Source of the DNA: Phaeosaccion multiseriatum | Taxonomy: Eukaryota > Ochrophyta, other classes | Direction of reading: 5' to 3' | Length of the DNA stretch: 64,000 bases | Assembly (NCBI GenBank): GCA_965112735.1 | Contig: OZ218954.1 | Span: 3,720,001 to 3,784,000 of the forward strand | Shown: in pieces, positions 32,151 through 43,727 of the stretch | How positions within the stretch are numbered: position 1 is the stretch's first letter | Layout of the letters: each line of letters opens with the position of its first letter | The notes under the pieces: generated by a model | The model's database searches: none | Seen by the model: the letters and a program-made list of their open reading frames with translations, nothing else | Told to the model about the DNA's origin: nothing | Made by a program: the position numbers and the translations under genes

Positions 32151-35100
32151 CAGGCGAGCAGCATGAGCTGCGGCTGGAGCTTCAGTCCCCCAACAGGGAG
32201 AAGAAGAAGGACGCTGTCAAGAAGGTAAGGGAGTGAGTGAGTGAGTGAGTGAGTGAGTGAGTGAGTGAGTGAGTGAGTGAGTGAGTGAGCAGCACAGTGA
32301 GTGAGCTGTCCTGTCCATGGGGAGAGAGGGAGAGGGACGAGGGGGCTTGGTACCTACCCGTTTCTCCTGCCGAATACTTTGACTGGCGGACCTGCACCTG
32401 CACCATCACTCTTGCTGACTAACTTCTTCTTCTATTACTGTACTGTAACTGCGACTATGACAGGTGATCGCCAACATGACTGTGGGCAAGAGTATGGACA
32501 TGCTCTTTACGGACGTCATCAATTGCATACAAGTGAGTATGGATGCCCCCCACCTCCCACCGCCGCCCCTGCCCCATGCAACGCCCTCAATCCTCTGCCA
32601 TCCGCTGCCATCCACTGCCATCTGCAGACGGACAACATCGAGCTGAAGAAGCTTGTGTACCTGTACCTTATCAACTACGCCAAGAGTCAGCCCGAGCAGA
32701 CGCTGCTTGTAGTCAACACATTCGTCAAGGACACCGCAGACCCGAACCCCCTCATACGGTGAGTGAGCAAGTCAGTGAATGAAATAAGTCAAGGGGAGGA
32801 CTGAAGGAGTTAAATGAGAGGAGGAAGAGAGGGGGAGGGAGGGGAGGGAAGGAGGGGAGGGAAGGAGTGAGGTAGTGAGTAAGTCAATGACAGGAGTGAG
32901 GTAGTGAGTAAGTCAATGACAGGAGTGAGGTCGTGAGTAAGTGGGACAGGTGCTGAGTCGCTGAGGAGGAGCGTGGGCCTTCGGGCCTTGGTGTGCCTAT
33001 CATGAGCTTTAGTGCAGTCACCTCACTCTTCGCTGTGTGTGTGTTGCATGTGACAGGGCCCTTGCTGTGCGGACCATGGGATGCATCCGCGTAGAGAAGA
33101 TCACGGTGAGTAAGCAGGCATACGGAGTAGGCAGGCATACGGGTTTGCAGGCATACAGGCATACGGGCATACGGGCACACAGGCATACAGGCATACGGGT
33201 TTGCAGGCATTTGGAATATTGAGGCTGAGCAGGAGCGATCGAGCACGAGCACAAGCACAAGCACAAGCACCAGCACAAGCACGAGCACAAGCACAAGCAC
33301 CAGCACAAGCACGAGCACAAGCACAAGCACAAGCACCAGTAGAGCAGCACCAGTAGAGCAGCACCAGTAGAGCAGCACCAGTAGAGCAGCACCAGTAGAG
33401 CAGCACCAGTAGAGCAGCACCACCCACCCGTCCGCTGCCGTCCTCCTGCCTTCTTCCTCGCCAACTGACGCTCTGCCTCCTGGCCGGACCCCTTAATCCC
33501 GCCCTACCCCTCCCCTTCCCCCCTCCCCCCCTCTCTCTCCCCCTCCCCCCTCCCTCCCCCTCTCTATGCCCAACACGTGAAGGAGTACCTCTGTGAGCCG
33601 CTCCGCAAAGCCCTTCGCGACGAGGACCCCTACGTACGCAAGACAGCGGTAAGTCAGTGAAGGAATACGTCAGTTAAGGAGTAGATCAAGAGTAGTCAAT
33701 TCATCCGCCAGTGACTTATGAGGGAGTTAACCTTCCTTTCCTGGCCTTACCTTACGTAATCCTATGTAACCGTACACATCACACCAGGCGGTGTGCGTGG
33801 CCAAGCTCTACGACGTGGCGCCTCAGCTCGTGGAGGACCAGGGCTTCCTGCAGGTATGGATGGCACTGGATGGTGTGGTGTGTGTGTGTGTGTGTGCGTG
33901 CGTGCGTGTGAGGACAAAGGCTTCCTGCAGGTATGGGTACAACCAACTGCGGGACATGCCGCCCCCCTCCCCCTCTGACGTCACCCCCCTGCCCCCTTCC
34001 CTCTGCTACCATCTGCAGGTGCTGCGGGACCTCATCTGCGACCCCAACCCAACGGTAAGTAAGGGCACGTACACGCACACGCAGACATATACGCGCATAC
34101 AAACACTTACTCACACACTCCCACTCACACTCGTAGTCACACATACACTCACTCACTCACTCACTCACTCACTCACTCACTCACTCACTCACACTCGTAC
34201 TCACACACACGCACACACACTCCCTTCCACACGCATACGACCCATACACACCCACCCACCCACCCATCCACACACACACACACGCACACACACACACGCA
34301 CACACACATGCCGCACTCCCTGCTGCATGATGTTATGATGCTCAAGGTGGTGGCGAATTCTGTGGCTGCCCTGAGCGACATTACGGACAGCGGAGGCGTG
34401 GACGTGATGCACATCTCCTCCTCAGTGCTGCAGAAGCTCCTCGCCGCCCTCAACGAGTGCACCGAGTGGGGGCAGGTGAGGGAGGAAGAGGAGTGTTGTG
34501 TGCGTTTCGGGGAGTTGTGCCTTGCCCATCCACTGCCTTCCCTCACACATCCACTGCCATCCCCTCTCCCTGTGATGTGACCAGGTGTACATTCTAGACT
34601 CGCTGTCCGCCTACACCCCTTCCTCCGAGAAGGAGGCGGAGGGCATTATCGAGCGCGTCTGCCCCCGCCTGCAGGTCCGTTTACGTGTTTGCAACAATGT
34701 GTTGTTGACATTCATTCATTACATCCGTAGCGGAGAGGATCTGTCCCCCCCCTGTAGGTGCATTAACGAGGTTCACATTCCTATGCTTTTAACGGTACTG
34801 TTAACGGTTGATTGCGTGCCATTGCGCTGACGCCCCCATCCAATGGCACCCCCCCCCTAACCCTAACCCTGCCCATATGCTTGCACTTGCCTCACAGCAC
34901 GCCAACAGCGCGGTGGTGCTCTCTGCAGTGAAGGTGATTCTCATCTATCTAGAGTTCTTGGAGGGTGAGTCCAGGGGGGGGGGGATGGCAGTGGAAGGGA
35001 AGGAAGGAGGGAGGGAGAAAGGAGGAGAAGAGAAGGGAAGGCGTTGATGCGAAGGTGTTGAGAGAGTAGAGAGAGTGGCTCCGCTCCCTCTGTCTCCTTG

Positions 35101-37239
35101 TCTCTCCATCTGTACCTTTCTCCCATCGTCTCTCGCTTCCTCCTCCCCTCTCCCTAACCCCACTCCCTCCCTCTCTCCCTCCCTCCCCTCCTTTCCTCCC
35201 TCCCTCCCTCCCTCCCTCCCTCCCTCTCTCTCTCTCTCTACCCCAACCCAGGCACGGAGGCTGTCCGCACCTACAGCCGCAAGCTCGCTCCCCCCATGGT
35301 CACTCTTCTCAACAGGTGGGCTCTATTCACTGCCTTATGACTGCGCTATTCACTGCCTTATGACTGCTCCAATCACTGCCTTATGATTACAGCGAGCCGG
35401 AGATGCAGTACGTGGCTTTACGTAACATCAACCTCATCGTGCAGAAGCGCCCCAAGATCCTCGAGCACGAGATCAAGGTACCGTAAGGCAATGAAAGGAT
35501 GGCGCTGGAAGGATGGCACCTGAAGGATGGCACTGGATGGAGGGGGTGGCAGCAGTAGGTGGGGGGGTGAGTAGTTGGCCTTTAGCCCTCCCCACACCGC
35601 ACACCCCACAAGTTGGTGATACACCCAACACCCCACACCGCACATTCGACACACCGCTTTTGCTCTCAGGCCTCAGTCGTTAGCCCTGCCTTGTGCCCTG
35701 CCATCATCCACCGCTAACCCCTTGACTTGCCCCATATACCCATATATCTACCGACCGTGACCCCGTTACCCCGTCACCCCATTCCATGAAGGTGTTCTTC
35801 TGCAAGTACAACGACCCCATCTACGTGAAGATGGAGAAGCTCGAGACCATCATCCGCCTCGTCAGCGACAGGAACATCGACCAGGTTAGAGGAATATCGA
35901 CCAGCTTCGAGGCTTACAGGCTTAGAGGCTGCTTCTGCGGGCGTAGCATTCACCTCTGACCGCCCCACCCCGTCGCTCCGTCCCTCCCTGCCCCTCACAT
36001 TGCCGGTCCTCCACTGCCTGTCTCACCATCTGTGACTCCCCGCTGGTGCATGACTGTTTGACCAACACGCCCACTTGTGGCTCACAGGTGCTGCTGGAGC
36101 TGAAGGAGTACGCGCAGGAGGTGGATGTGGAGTTCGTGCGCAAGGCCGTGAGGGCCATCGGCCGCTGCGCCATCAAGCTTGAGAAGGCCGCTGAGAGGTG
36201 AGCGAGATAGAGGCACACAGGCATACATGCATACAGGCATACAGGCATACAGGCAAACAGGCATACAGGCATACAGGCATACAGGCATACGGACATACGG
36301 GCATACAGGCATACGGGCATACGGGCATACAGGCATACATGCATACAGGCATACAGGCATACAGGCAGACGGGCATATGGGCATACAGGCATACGGGTTT
36401 GCAGGCATACGGGCATACAGGCATACATGCATACAGGCATACAGGCACATACAGGCATACAGGCATACGGGCATATGGGCATACAGGCATACGGGCATAC
36501 GGGCATAGAGGCAGGCCTATTCGAAGCGGTCGCAGCACAGCGCACTGAATGTCGATATGCCTCCATCTACAAAATGTCGATATGCCTCCATCTACACAAA
36601 TGTCGGTATGCCTCTATCTTCTAAGTGTCCATGTGCCTCTATCTGCCCCCTCCCCCCTCAGGTGCATCAACGTGCTGCTGGAGCTCATCGAGAACCACAA
36701 GGTGAGTCAGTGAGTCAGTGAGTCAGGACAACAAGGCAGTGAATAAGGACACTAAGTCAGTGAATCAGGACACAAAGGCAGTGAATCAGGACAACAACTG
36801 AAGGTAGTGAGAGGAGGATGACTCACCCCCGCCCTCCCCTTCTCTCTGTAGGTGGAGTACGTGCTGCAGGAGGCCGTGATCGTCATCAAGGACATCTTCC
36901 GCAAGTACCCTAACCGTTACGAGAGCGTCATAGCGGTGAGTCTCTGGCAGTCAGCACCTTCCTTCCAGGTGTCTGTTTCACTCCCTAACCTCCATGGATC
37001 TCCCATTGACTTCCGTTGACTTCCGTTAACGCTGCCAGGTGCTGTGCGACAACTTGGACGTTCTTGACGAGCCCGAGGCGAAGGCTAGCATCATATGGAT
37101 CATCGGGGAGTACGCAGGTGGGTTAGTAAGGCAATGAATCACAGGGGGTGGGGGTAAATTGTCATACGCAGGTATGGCAGTGGCTGTGAGTGAGTGTGTG
37201 AGTGAGTGTGAGTGTGAGTGTGTGTGTGTGTGTGTGAGG

Positions 37240-37277
<38 letters not shown>

Positions 37278-40200
37278 AGTGGACATCCGCTGCCGCTTGC
37301 TTTGCTTCACTGCTTCTCTCCCTTCCTTCTCACCTCCGCCCATCCACTGCCATCCCCCGGTTTAGAGCGCATCGACAACGCGGACGAGCAGCTGTGGGCC
37401 TTCCTTGAAACGTTCGAGGACGAGTCTAGCGAGGTGCAGCTGCAGCTCCTCACCGCCACTGTCAAGCTCTTCCTCAAACAGCCCGACGACACCCAGGACA
37501 TGGTCAAGAAGGTGAGGCGTATGGGCAAGCAGTACTAGGTGTCAGGCAGTCAGTCGGTCAGCTTCGCTTGTGTCAGTCAGTGCCTGGTGTCAGTCAGTGC
37601 CTGGTGTCAGTGAGTGCCTGGTGTCAGTCTCACGACGCACAGGAAACGATCGAGAAGGTAGTCAGGCATGTGGGCAAGCAGTACTTGGTGTCAGTCCGTT
37701 CAACCCTACAACCCTAACCTCTCCTCTTGGCCTCTGCCCTCTGCTGCCATCTCTCAGGTGCTCCAAATGGCGACGCAGGACTCGGACAACCCGGACCTCC
37801 GGGACAGGGGCTTCGTGTACTGGCGACTGTTGAGCACGAGGTAGGGGGGCTAGGGGGAAGGGAGTGTGGTTCCTCTCCAAGGGGGTGTGTTTCTCTCCAA
37901 GGGGGTGTGTTTCTCTCCAAGGGGGTGTGTTTATCTCCAAGGGGGTGTGTTTCCTCTCCAAGGGGGTATCCTATGAGTGGCCCAAGGGGGGTGGTCTCTC
38001 GAACGCACTCAAACTGACGTCACTTATTGTCGCCTCTCCATATGACCAACAGCCCCGAGGCGGCCAAGGCGGTGGTGCTTGGCGACAAACCGACCATCGC
38101 CGACGACACATCTCAGATGGAGCCCCAACTGCTCAACCGACTCATCGGACAGGTACGCACGTCGTAAGGTTTAAGCCCCTCAGCTCTTGGCAGCGGCGGA
38201 TGGCACTGGATGGTGCAGCTAGGGAGTAATTGTCTCTCCTCTGCCCCCCCCCCTGTGTGTGTTGGAGAGTGAGTGGGTGGGTGGGTGAGGGGTTGAGTGA
38301 GTGAATGTGATTTTGGCTCGGTAATTGAATGAGTGAATGAGTGAGTGAATGTCTAGATGAGTTGTGAGGCAGCGTCTTGATATAGTCCTCCCCCCTCCTC
38401 CTCGGACGCCTCCGAACTGACCTCTGACCCCAAAACTGCAACTGTAACTGCAACTGCAACTGCAACAGATCGCCACCCTGGCCAGTGTGTACCACAAGCC
38501 TCCAGAGGCCTTCGTCCTCAAGACCACTGCAAGGGACTCGCCTTACCCCGGCGGGGACGAGGAGGGGGACGAGTACGACGACGAGTCAGGGGACGAGGGG
38601 GGAGAGGGGGGCTTCGACGACGACGGTGAGGGGGCGGAGGCGCGGAGGGAGCGAGGGGGGCGGGGGGAGGGGGAGGGGGAGCAGGGGTGATGTGGGTTTG
38701 TCTCTCCCGACAGTCCGAAGTGGAGGCCATTCTCAGTGTGCCGTTTGTTTCATTCAAGTCTCATCGGAGCCCCACTCTGTCTCGTGTGTGTGTGCCTCTC
38801 TCTCTCTCACACTTTCTGTCATTCTCTTTCTCTCTCACGCACTCTCTGTCTCTTCGCTCTCTCTCTCTCACACTGTCTGTCATTCTCTTTCTCTCTCACT
38901 CACTCTCTGTCTCTTCGCTCTCTCTCTCTCCATTTCCCTGCTCTCCTCAGAGGGAGAGGGAGAGGGAATGACGTCATCTTCTACCCAGGGGGGTGGAGAA
39001 GTCGACCTCCTCGATATGGGCATGGGGGACCTCAGCGTGTCTCAAGGGGGTGGAGGAGCGCCTCCCCAGGGGGGCCTCCTTGGAGATCCCCTGGGGGGCT
39101 TCGGCAGCAGCCTGGGGGGGGGTGTGGCAGGGCCTCCCCAGGGGGGTGTGCCCAAGGTGTTGGTGTGTCCGGCGGAGCAGGGGCAGGGCGTTGCGTTGCA
39201 AGCAGCCGTCTATGTCAGCAATGGTGAGTGAGTGAGTGAGTGAGTAAGTGAGTGAGTAAGTCAGTGAGTGGGTGAATGAGTGAGTGAGTGAGTGAGTGAG
39301 TGAGTGGGTGAGTGAGTGAGTGAGTGAGTGAGTGAGTGGGTGGGTGAGTGAGTGAGTGGGTGAGTGAGAGAGTGAGTGAGTGAGAGAGTGAGTGAGTGGG
39401 TGAGTGAGTGAGTGAGTGAGTGAGTGAGTGAGTGAGTGAGTGAGTGGGTGAGTGAGTGAGTGGGTGAGTAAGTGAGTGAGTGGGTGAGTGGGTGGGTAAG
39501 TTAGTGAGTGAGTGAGTGGGTGGGTGAGCTAGTGAGTGGGTGAGTAAATGAGTGAGTGAGTGAATGAGTGAATGAGTGGGGTAGGGAGAGGCTGGATGGA
39601 GGGAGACGCTGGACTCGCGTTCCGGCCTCCCTCTCCCCTCCCCCCTCTCCCGCAACTGACCCCGCCATCCCCCCATCCACTGCCATCCACTGCCATACAC
39701 TGCCACCCCCACCAGACGCCCCCGGCTGCGGGCTCGTGCTGGACCTGTCTGTGTCCAACAGCGGCTGCGCTGCCCCCGTGACCGGCCTGGCCATGCAGTT
39801 CAACCGTAACCCCCTGGGCATCGTGCCCGCACAGCCCACCCTCTCCTTCGCCTCCCCCCTGGAGGTGGGGCAGAGCAGCATCCACACAATGCCTCTCGGC
39901 CTTGACCCAAGCATGCTCGTGCCCATCCCCCCGGGGCAGGCGCTTGCCCCCCCCCCGGGGCTCTGCATCCAGGCGGCCATGAAGAACGCCGCCACAGGGG
40001 GCGTGTCTTACTTTTCGGTGCCGCTCACCCCGGGGGGACTCGTGACCCGGGGGGGCGCGCCGCTCTCGCAGGAGGCCTTCATCGGCGTTTGGAAGGCCTC
40101 CGCACAGGAGGTGAGGGGGGGGATGGCAGCGGATGGGGGATGGGGGGGGGGTGGCAATGGGGGGTTTGCCTTTTTCTCTCTCTGTGTGCCTTTGTTCCAT

Positions 40201-40646
40201 CTCTCTCTCCCCCTCTCTCACTTTCTTCCCCCCTCTCTCCTCTCCTCCCCAGATGCACCGCGGCGTGGAGGGCCTCCCCCCCCTCACCATCCCTTCTGTA
40301 ACCGCCAAGCTCGCCGCCTCCGGAGTGTCCTTCGTGGCGGACCGCGCTGCCGAGGGGGGCGTGACTGTGGCGTACTACTCCTTCCGCCTGGCCGGCCTGC
40401 AGATGCTGCTGGAGCTGAGCTTCCCTGCCGCGGTGGGAGGGAGCATTTCTTCTGTGCAGCTTTGCCTCAAGACGGAGCAGGCCGCCTATGCACAGGTGTG
40501 TGTGTGTGTGTGTGTATGTGTGTATGTGGGTGGGTGGGTGGGTGTGGGTGGGTGTGGGTGTGTGTGGGTGTGGGTGTGTGTGTGTGGGTGTGTGGGTGTG
40601 TGGGTGTGTGGGTGTGTGGGTGTGTGTGTGGGTGGGTGTGTGTGTA

Positions 40647-40678
<32 letters not shown>

Positions 40679-40928
40679 GGTGGGTGTGTGTGTGGGTGTG
40701 TGGGTGTGTGGGTGTGTATGTGTGTATGTGTGTGTGTGTGGGTGTGTGTGTGTGGGTGTGTGGTTAGGCAACCGATAGTGGACCATTTTGCCGAGAAGTG
40801 GAGACTGAGCCTTATGTGACCCCCCTTACCCCCCCTGTATTACGTAACGCTTACGTACCTCCTTACCCCCCCGGTATTACGTAACGCAGGTGGCTCTGCA
40901 CGTGGTGGAGGGCATTCTAAGGCAGTGA
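30928..40928 (+). CDS. AP1B1/AP2B1: AP-1/AP-2 complex beta-adaptin
   Basis: Twenty-six exons, all GT-AG and in phase: 30928-30982, 32154-32224, 32464-32532, 32628-32758, 33057-33105, 33583-33648, 33788-33853, 34019-34054, 34347-34475, 34585-34674, 34898-34964, 35252-35315, 35393-35477, 35792-35884, 36088-36197, 36662-36701, 36852-36935, 37039-37117, 37366-37511, 37758-37840, 38053-38152, 38469-38625, 38951-39223, 39716-40110, 40253-40495, 40890-40928. The product is 939 residues, normal for beta-adaptins. The N-terminus GDAKYF begins the alpha-solenoid trunk ([85 protein letters not shown]-like). An acidic hinge with a DLLDMG motif (clathrin-box-like) precedes the beta-appendage platform ([10 protein letters not shown] at the end). 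It forms the large subunit of a clathrin adaptor at Golgi/endosome or plasma membrane. AP-1 versus AP-2 cannot be told; many protists use one beta for both. Confidence 0.97.
31426..31640. repeat. (GA)n tracts in beta-adaptin intron 1
   Basis: GAGAGA runs at about 31426-31458 and 31583-31640 joined by purine-rich DNA. Confidence 0.92.
31800..32050. repeat. TCTG/TCTATC minisatellite in beta-adaptin intron 1
   Basis: Units of about 40 bases built from GACCAGTCGGCCTGTATG plus TCTATCTGTCTATC tetramers, about six copies. Confidence 0.92.
32099..32150. repeat. (CG)n-(GT)n run at beta-adaptin acceptor
   Basis: GCGCGC then GTGTGT dinucleotides immediately upstream of the exon 2 acceptor at 32153. 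Confidence 0.92.
32225..32292. repeat. (GAGT)n microsatellite just after a donor
   Basis: About 15 GAGT units starting nine bases downstream of the exon 2 donor. Confidence 0.92.
33115..33212. repeat. (GGCATACN)n octamer repeat after a donor
   Basis: GGCATACGG/GGCATACAG/GGTTTGCA octamers after the exon 5 donor. They are related to the array at 36205-36512. Confidence 0.9.
33238..33420. repeat. (AGCACA)n and AGCACCAGTAG minisatellites
   Basis: Hexamer AGCACA/AGCACC/AGCACG array followed by seven copies of an 11- to 12-bp AGCACCAGTAG unit in intron 5 of beta-adaptin. Confidence 0.92.
34063..34312. repeat. (CA)n/(CTCA)n/(CCCA)n compound microsatellite, intron 8
   Basis: Interrupted CA dinucleotides, (ACTC)n at 34141-34193 and (CCCA)n near 34250 fill most of the intron between exons 34019-34054 and 34347-34475. 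Confidence 0.9.
35160..35240. repeat. (CCCT)n then (CT)n run before acceptor
   Basis: CTCC tetramers and CT dinucleotides forming an extended pyrimidine tract before exon 12. Confidence 0.9.
36205..36512. repeat. (GGCATACA)n octamer array, about 38 units
   Basis: Begins nine bases after the exon 15 donor. Variants GGCATACG, GGCATATG and GGGTTTGC are interspersed. The octamer keeps several frames open, producing spurious Y-A-C-M-P-V-C style peptides. Confidence 0.95.
37189..37276. repeat. (GT)n/(GAGT)n microsatellite, intron 18
   Basis: GAGTGTGAGTG then GT dinucleotides in the intron after exon 37039-37117. Confidence 0.92.
37865..37968. repeat. About 20-bp minisatellite, five copies
   Basis: Repeated TCTCCAAGGGGGTGTGTTTC units in intron 20 of beta-adaptin. 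Confidence 0.93.
38796..38935. repeat. CT-rich minisatellite (about 63-bp unit), intron 22
   Basis: Two copies of a unit containing TCTCTCACACT, TCTGTCATTC and TCTTTCTCTCTCAC, plus CT runs before the acceptor at 38950. Confidence 0.88.
39224..39580. repeat. (GAGT)n microsatellite seeded at a donor, about 85 units
   Basis: The exon 23 donor GTGAGT continues as GAGT tetramers, with GGGT and AAGT variants, for over 350 bases. Confidence 0.95.
40496..40765. repeat. (GT)n/(GGGT)n microsatellite seeded at a donor
   Basis: The exon 25 donor GTGTGT is the first unit of a 270-base GT/GGGT array. Confidence 0.95.
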
Positions 40929-41033
40929 GCAGCTTCAGAGCTGAGCATCAGAGCTGAGCATCAGAGCGGAGAGGGGCGAGGGGCAGTCATTGACAAATTC
41001 ATGGACAAGGGACAGCAGTTTTCTGTGTGGTGC

Positions 41034-41096
<63 letters not shown>

Positions 41097-41286
41097 GTGC
41101 TGCTTGACGCTCGGCGGTACCCTCTGGCTCACACACACACACAGACACACATGCGGCGTTATAAAGTGTATTTGTATTTGTGATTTACCCTTTGGCCCAT
41201 CGACAAATTGATGGCTTATGGGCAAGTTGCTGACTTATGGAAAGGCCCCTCAGAGGCTCTCTCTACCATCGCTCTCTGTCTCTGTC
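40929..41286. other. Convergent 3' spacer with (CTGT)n
   Basis: Between beta-adaptin (plus) and METTL26 (minus). It contains three AGAGCTGAGCATC-type repeats (40935-40965), a perfect (CTGT)n run at 41033-41095 and a CTTATGGGCAAG word near 41215. No gene. Confidence 0.75.
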
Positions 41287-43727
41287 TCACTTCTGGAACA
41301 CGAGTAGGAAGTTGTTGGCGGGCATCTCTTCCTTCGCCACGAAGCGGAAACCCGCGGCAGCGGCCTTCTCCTGCACATCCTCCAGGTCACTGCACACAGT
41401 TGGAGTACAGTTTAGCAGTCACAATTGGCACACAGGAGGCACAGAGAGAAGCGGGAGGGAGGGGAGAGCTGCAATGGTCAAGGCCCTCTTTAGGGTTAGT
41501 CCTTCTTTAGGGTTAGTCCCTCTTAGGGTCACTTCCTCTGAGGGTTAGTCCCTCCGACATAGCAAGCTGAATCTGAGGTGTAGCTCACTCACTCACCCAC
41601 TCACTCACCCACTCGCTCACTCACTCACTCACTCACTCACTCACTCACTCATTCACTCACTCACTCACTCACTCACTCACCCACTCACTCACTCACTCAC
41701 TCACTCACTCACTCACTCACTCACTCACTCACTCACCGGATGCCGTAGCTTGTGTCTCTGTCCCTGAGGCTCCTGTCGAAGTCGGCGTTACTCTCTGTGG
41801 TGCACTTGCCGCCCACCTTGAAGGGCCCGTAGATGAACATCATGCCCCCCCCCCGTCCACTGCCATCCCCCGGCCCATCCTTGCACGCTTGCCCAGCCCC
41901 CTTTAGAAGGCCTTCCATCACATCGTAGGGCGCTGCAGCACAGGCATATGGGCAGCGGTAGGGAGATGGAGAGGGGGAGGATCGGTTGATTGCATTGCTT
42001 GCGTATTGCGTGGGTCAAGCCCCCCCCCGAGCAAAGGCAACACTAGGGACTGGGCAGGGCGGGGTAGGGCAAGGCCAAGGGCACGCACTACCTTCCTCTG
42101 CCTTCCACTGCCTTCCATTGCCTTCCTCTGCCTTCCACTGCCTTCCACTGCCTTCCATTGCCTTCCTCTGCCTTCTACTGCCTTCCACTGCCTTCCTCTG
42201 CCTTCCGCTGCCTTCCACTGCCTTCCACTGCCTTCCACTGCCTTCCACTGCCTTCCACTGCCTTCCCAGCCCCTCCCTCCCTCCCTCCCTCCCTCCTCAC
42301 CAATATGCACCATGTTGCAGCAGAGCAGCAAGTCGATGGACTTGGGCCCCACCCCCCACTCCGAGAAGGGCGTGGAGGCGTCGAGCGTGAGAGGCGCGTC
42401 TACGCAGGGCAGCGCTGATGTGTAAGCCTCAACACTGGCCCGGCACCTCTGTTGCCATCGCAAACATCGAGCATATCCACATCGAATATCGAGAGGGTTA
42501 AGGCGTGTAGAGCATGTCGATATCGTGCGTCGAACATGGAGTGAAGCGAGCGTCAGTGTGCTGAGGGGGGAGGTCTACACCAAGAGTCGGACACGCGTTG
42601 GTTGTGGCTGTGTTCGTGCATTCCAGCCCCTCCGTCACTCATTCAATTACTCATAGACTCCCTCACTCCCTCCCTCCCTCCCTCACTCCCCTCTCTCCCT
42701 CACTCACGGGATCGAAGTCGCTGGGAGTCCACTGCACATGAAGCTGCGGAGCCATAAAATGGGCATGCTGCCCGGTACCCTTCACAGCCGCAGACCGACA
42801 AGTTGGTGATACACGAGGAGGAGGAGGAGGAGGAGGAGGAGTGGGGAGAAATTGAGTGCGGGACACCACAGCAGCAAGGGCCTCAAGTGTTTCCCCATCG
42901 CGGGATGCCCGCGGCTCCTCCCCAGTCAGCAGGAAGAGGGCCTGACTGACTGCCCCGCCGCTTAGACACTTCCACACATAATACAAACGTACTTACCGAA
43001 GCGATCTCAAGGACCCTGACCAAGGCAATGCGTGCCATCCAGAGAGAGGGAGGGTCCATATAGAGAGAGGTGGAGGGAAGCATTGGGCAATACACGAGAA
43101 AGAGAGGTGGAGCGAAGTATTGGTGAATACACGAGAAAGAGAGGTGGAGGGAAGTATCGGTCAATACGCGAGGGTAGAGGGCAGTTTCAATACGCAAGGC
43201 CAGAGGCCTTGGTTGCCAAGCGCGTCGGTCAGTAGGGCATTACCGAGGGAAGGAGAAGAGCATGCAGACGACTTGGCGAGAATGGGAGTCGACAACCAGC
43301 CAACTCCCCACACTCCCTTCCTCTCTCCGCCCCTCACTCTCTATTCATCCTTACCACTCATCCACTCCCTCACTCCACTCGCTCACCTCAGCTATTCATC
43401 CCTACCACTCATCCATTCACTCATCCACTCGCTCACCTCAGCTTTGGGGCGCCTTGTGGGGGACTGACGGCCTCCGGGACGTACTTGCACAGCATCTCAA
43501 AGATGGGGTCCTGTGAGATGTGCATCCATCAGCAGTGAGGGTCTCAGTGTCTCTCTATCATGCGCAAGCACACCCTCGCACGGACCCAAGCCACACACAG
43601 AGGCACACACACACACACGCACCTTGTTCCTGTCGGTGGCGGGTGCGAATTTCTTATTGTCCGTCTCCTCCAGCAGCTTCTCCCAGCCCGTCTTGGGGGC
43701 AACGCCAGCAGCCGGCGCATCGCTCAT
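41287..43727 (-). CDS. METTL26: METTL26/DUF938-type SAM-dependent methyltransferase
   Basis: Seven exons on the minus strand, 43727-43623, 43510-43437, 43015-42997, 42779-42708, 42448-42301, 41932-41737 and 41389-41287, give 238 residues, normal for the family. KKFAPATDRNKDPIFEML opens the fold. The micro-exon plus the next exon encode motif I (RVLEIASGTGQHAHFMAPQL), the SAM-binding loop. QWTPSDFDP holds the acidic residue after strand 2. LLLCCNMVHIAPYDVMEGLL and MMFIYGPFKVGGKCT match the DUF938 signature. ESNADFDRSLRDRDTSYGIRD and EMPANNFLLVF finish it. Substrate unknown. The third exon is only 19 nt and is needed to complete motif I. A DGPGDGSGRGGG insert before MMFIYGPF comes from the GGATGGCAGTGGA word. 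The frame runs upstream to 44012, but the ATG at 43727 gives the expected N-terminus. Confidence 0.93.
41585..41736. repeat. (CTCA)n microsatellite seeded at METTL26 exon 6 donor
   Basis: On the minus strand the donor GTGAGT at 41736 continues as GAGT tetramers for about 150 bases. Confidence 0.95.
42090..42269. repeat. 10-bp minisatellite (CTGCCTTCCA)n
   Basis: About 18 units with CTGCCTTCCT/CTGCCTTCCG/TTGCCTTCCT variants in METTL26 intron 5. The word resembles the CCACTGCCATCC motif found at many splice sites. Confidence 0.93.

Noticed and set aside
36082-36566. Cys/Met/Tyr/Pro-rich frames of 100-214 codons in both strands
   Set aside because: They lie in beta-adaptin intron 15 and are translations of the GGCATACA octamer array.
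39215-39712. [10 protein letters not shown] frame on the minus strand
   Set aside because: Translation of the (GAGT)n array in a beta-adaptin intron.
41585-41736. CRISPR-like direct repeats here and in other arrays
   Set aside because: Pure microsatellites without spacers, in a eukaryotic intron-rich genome.
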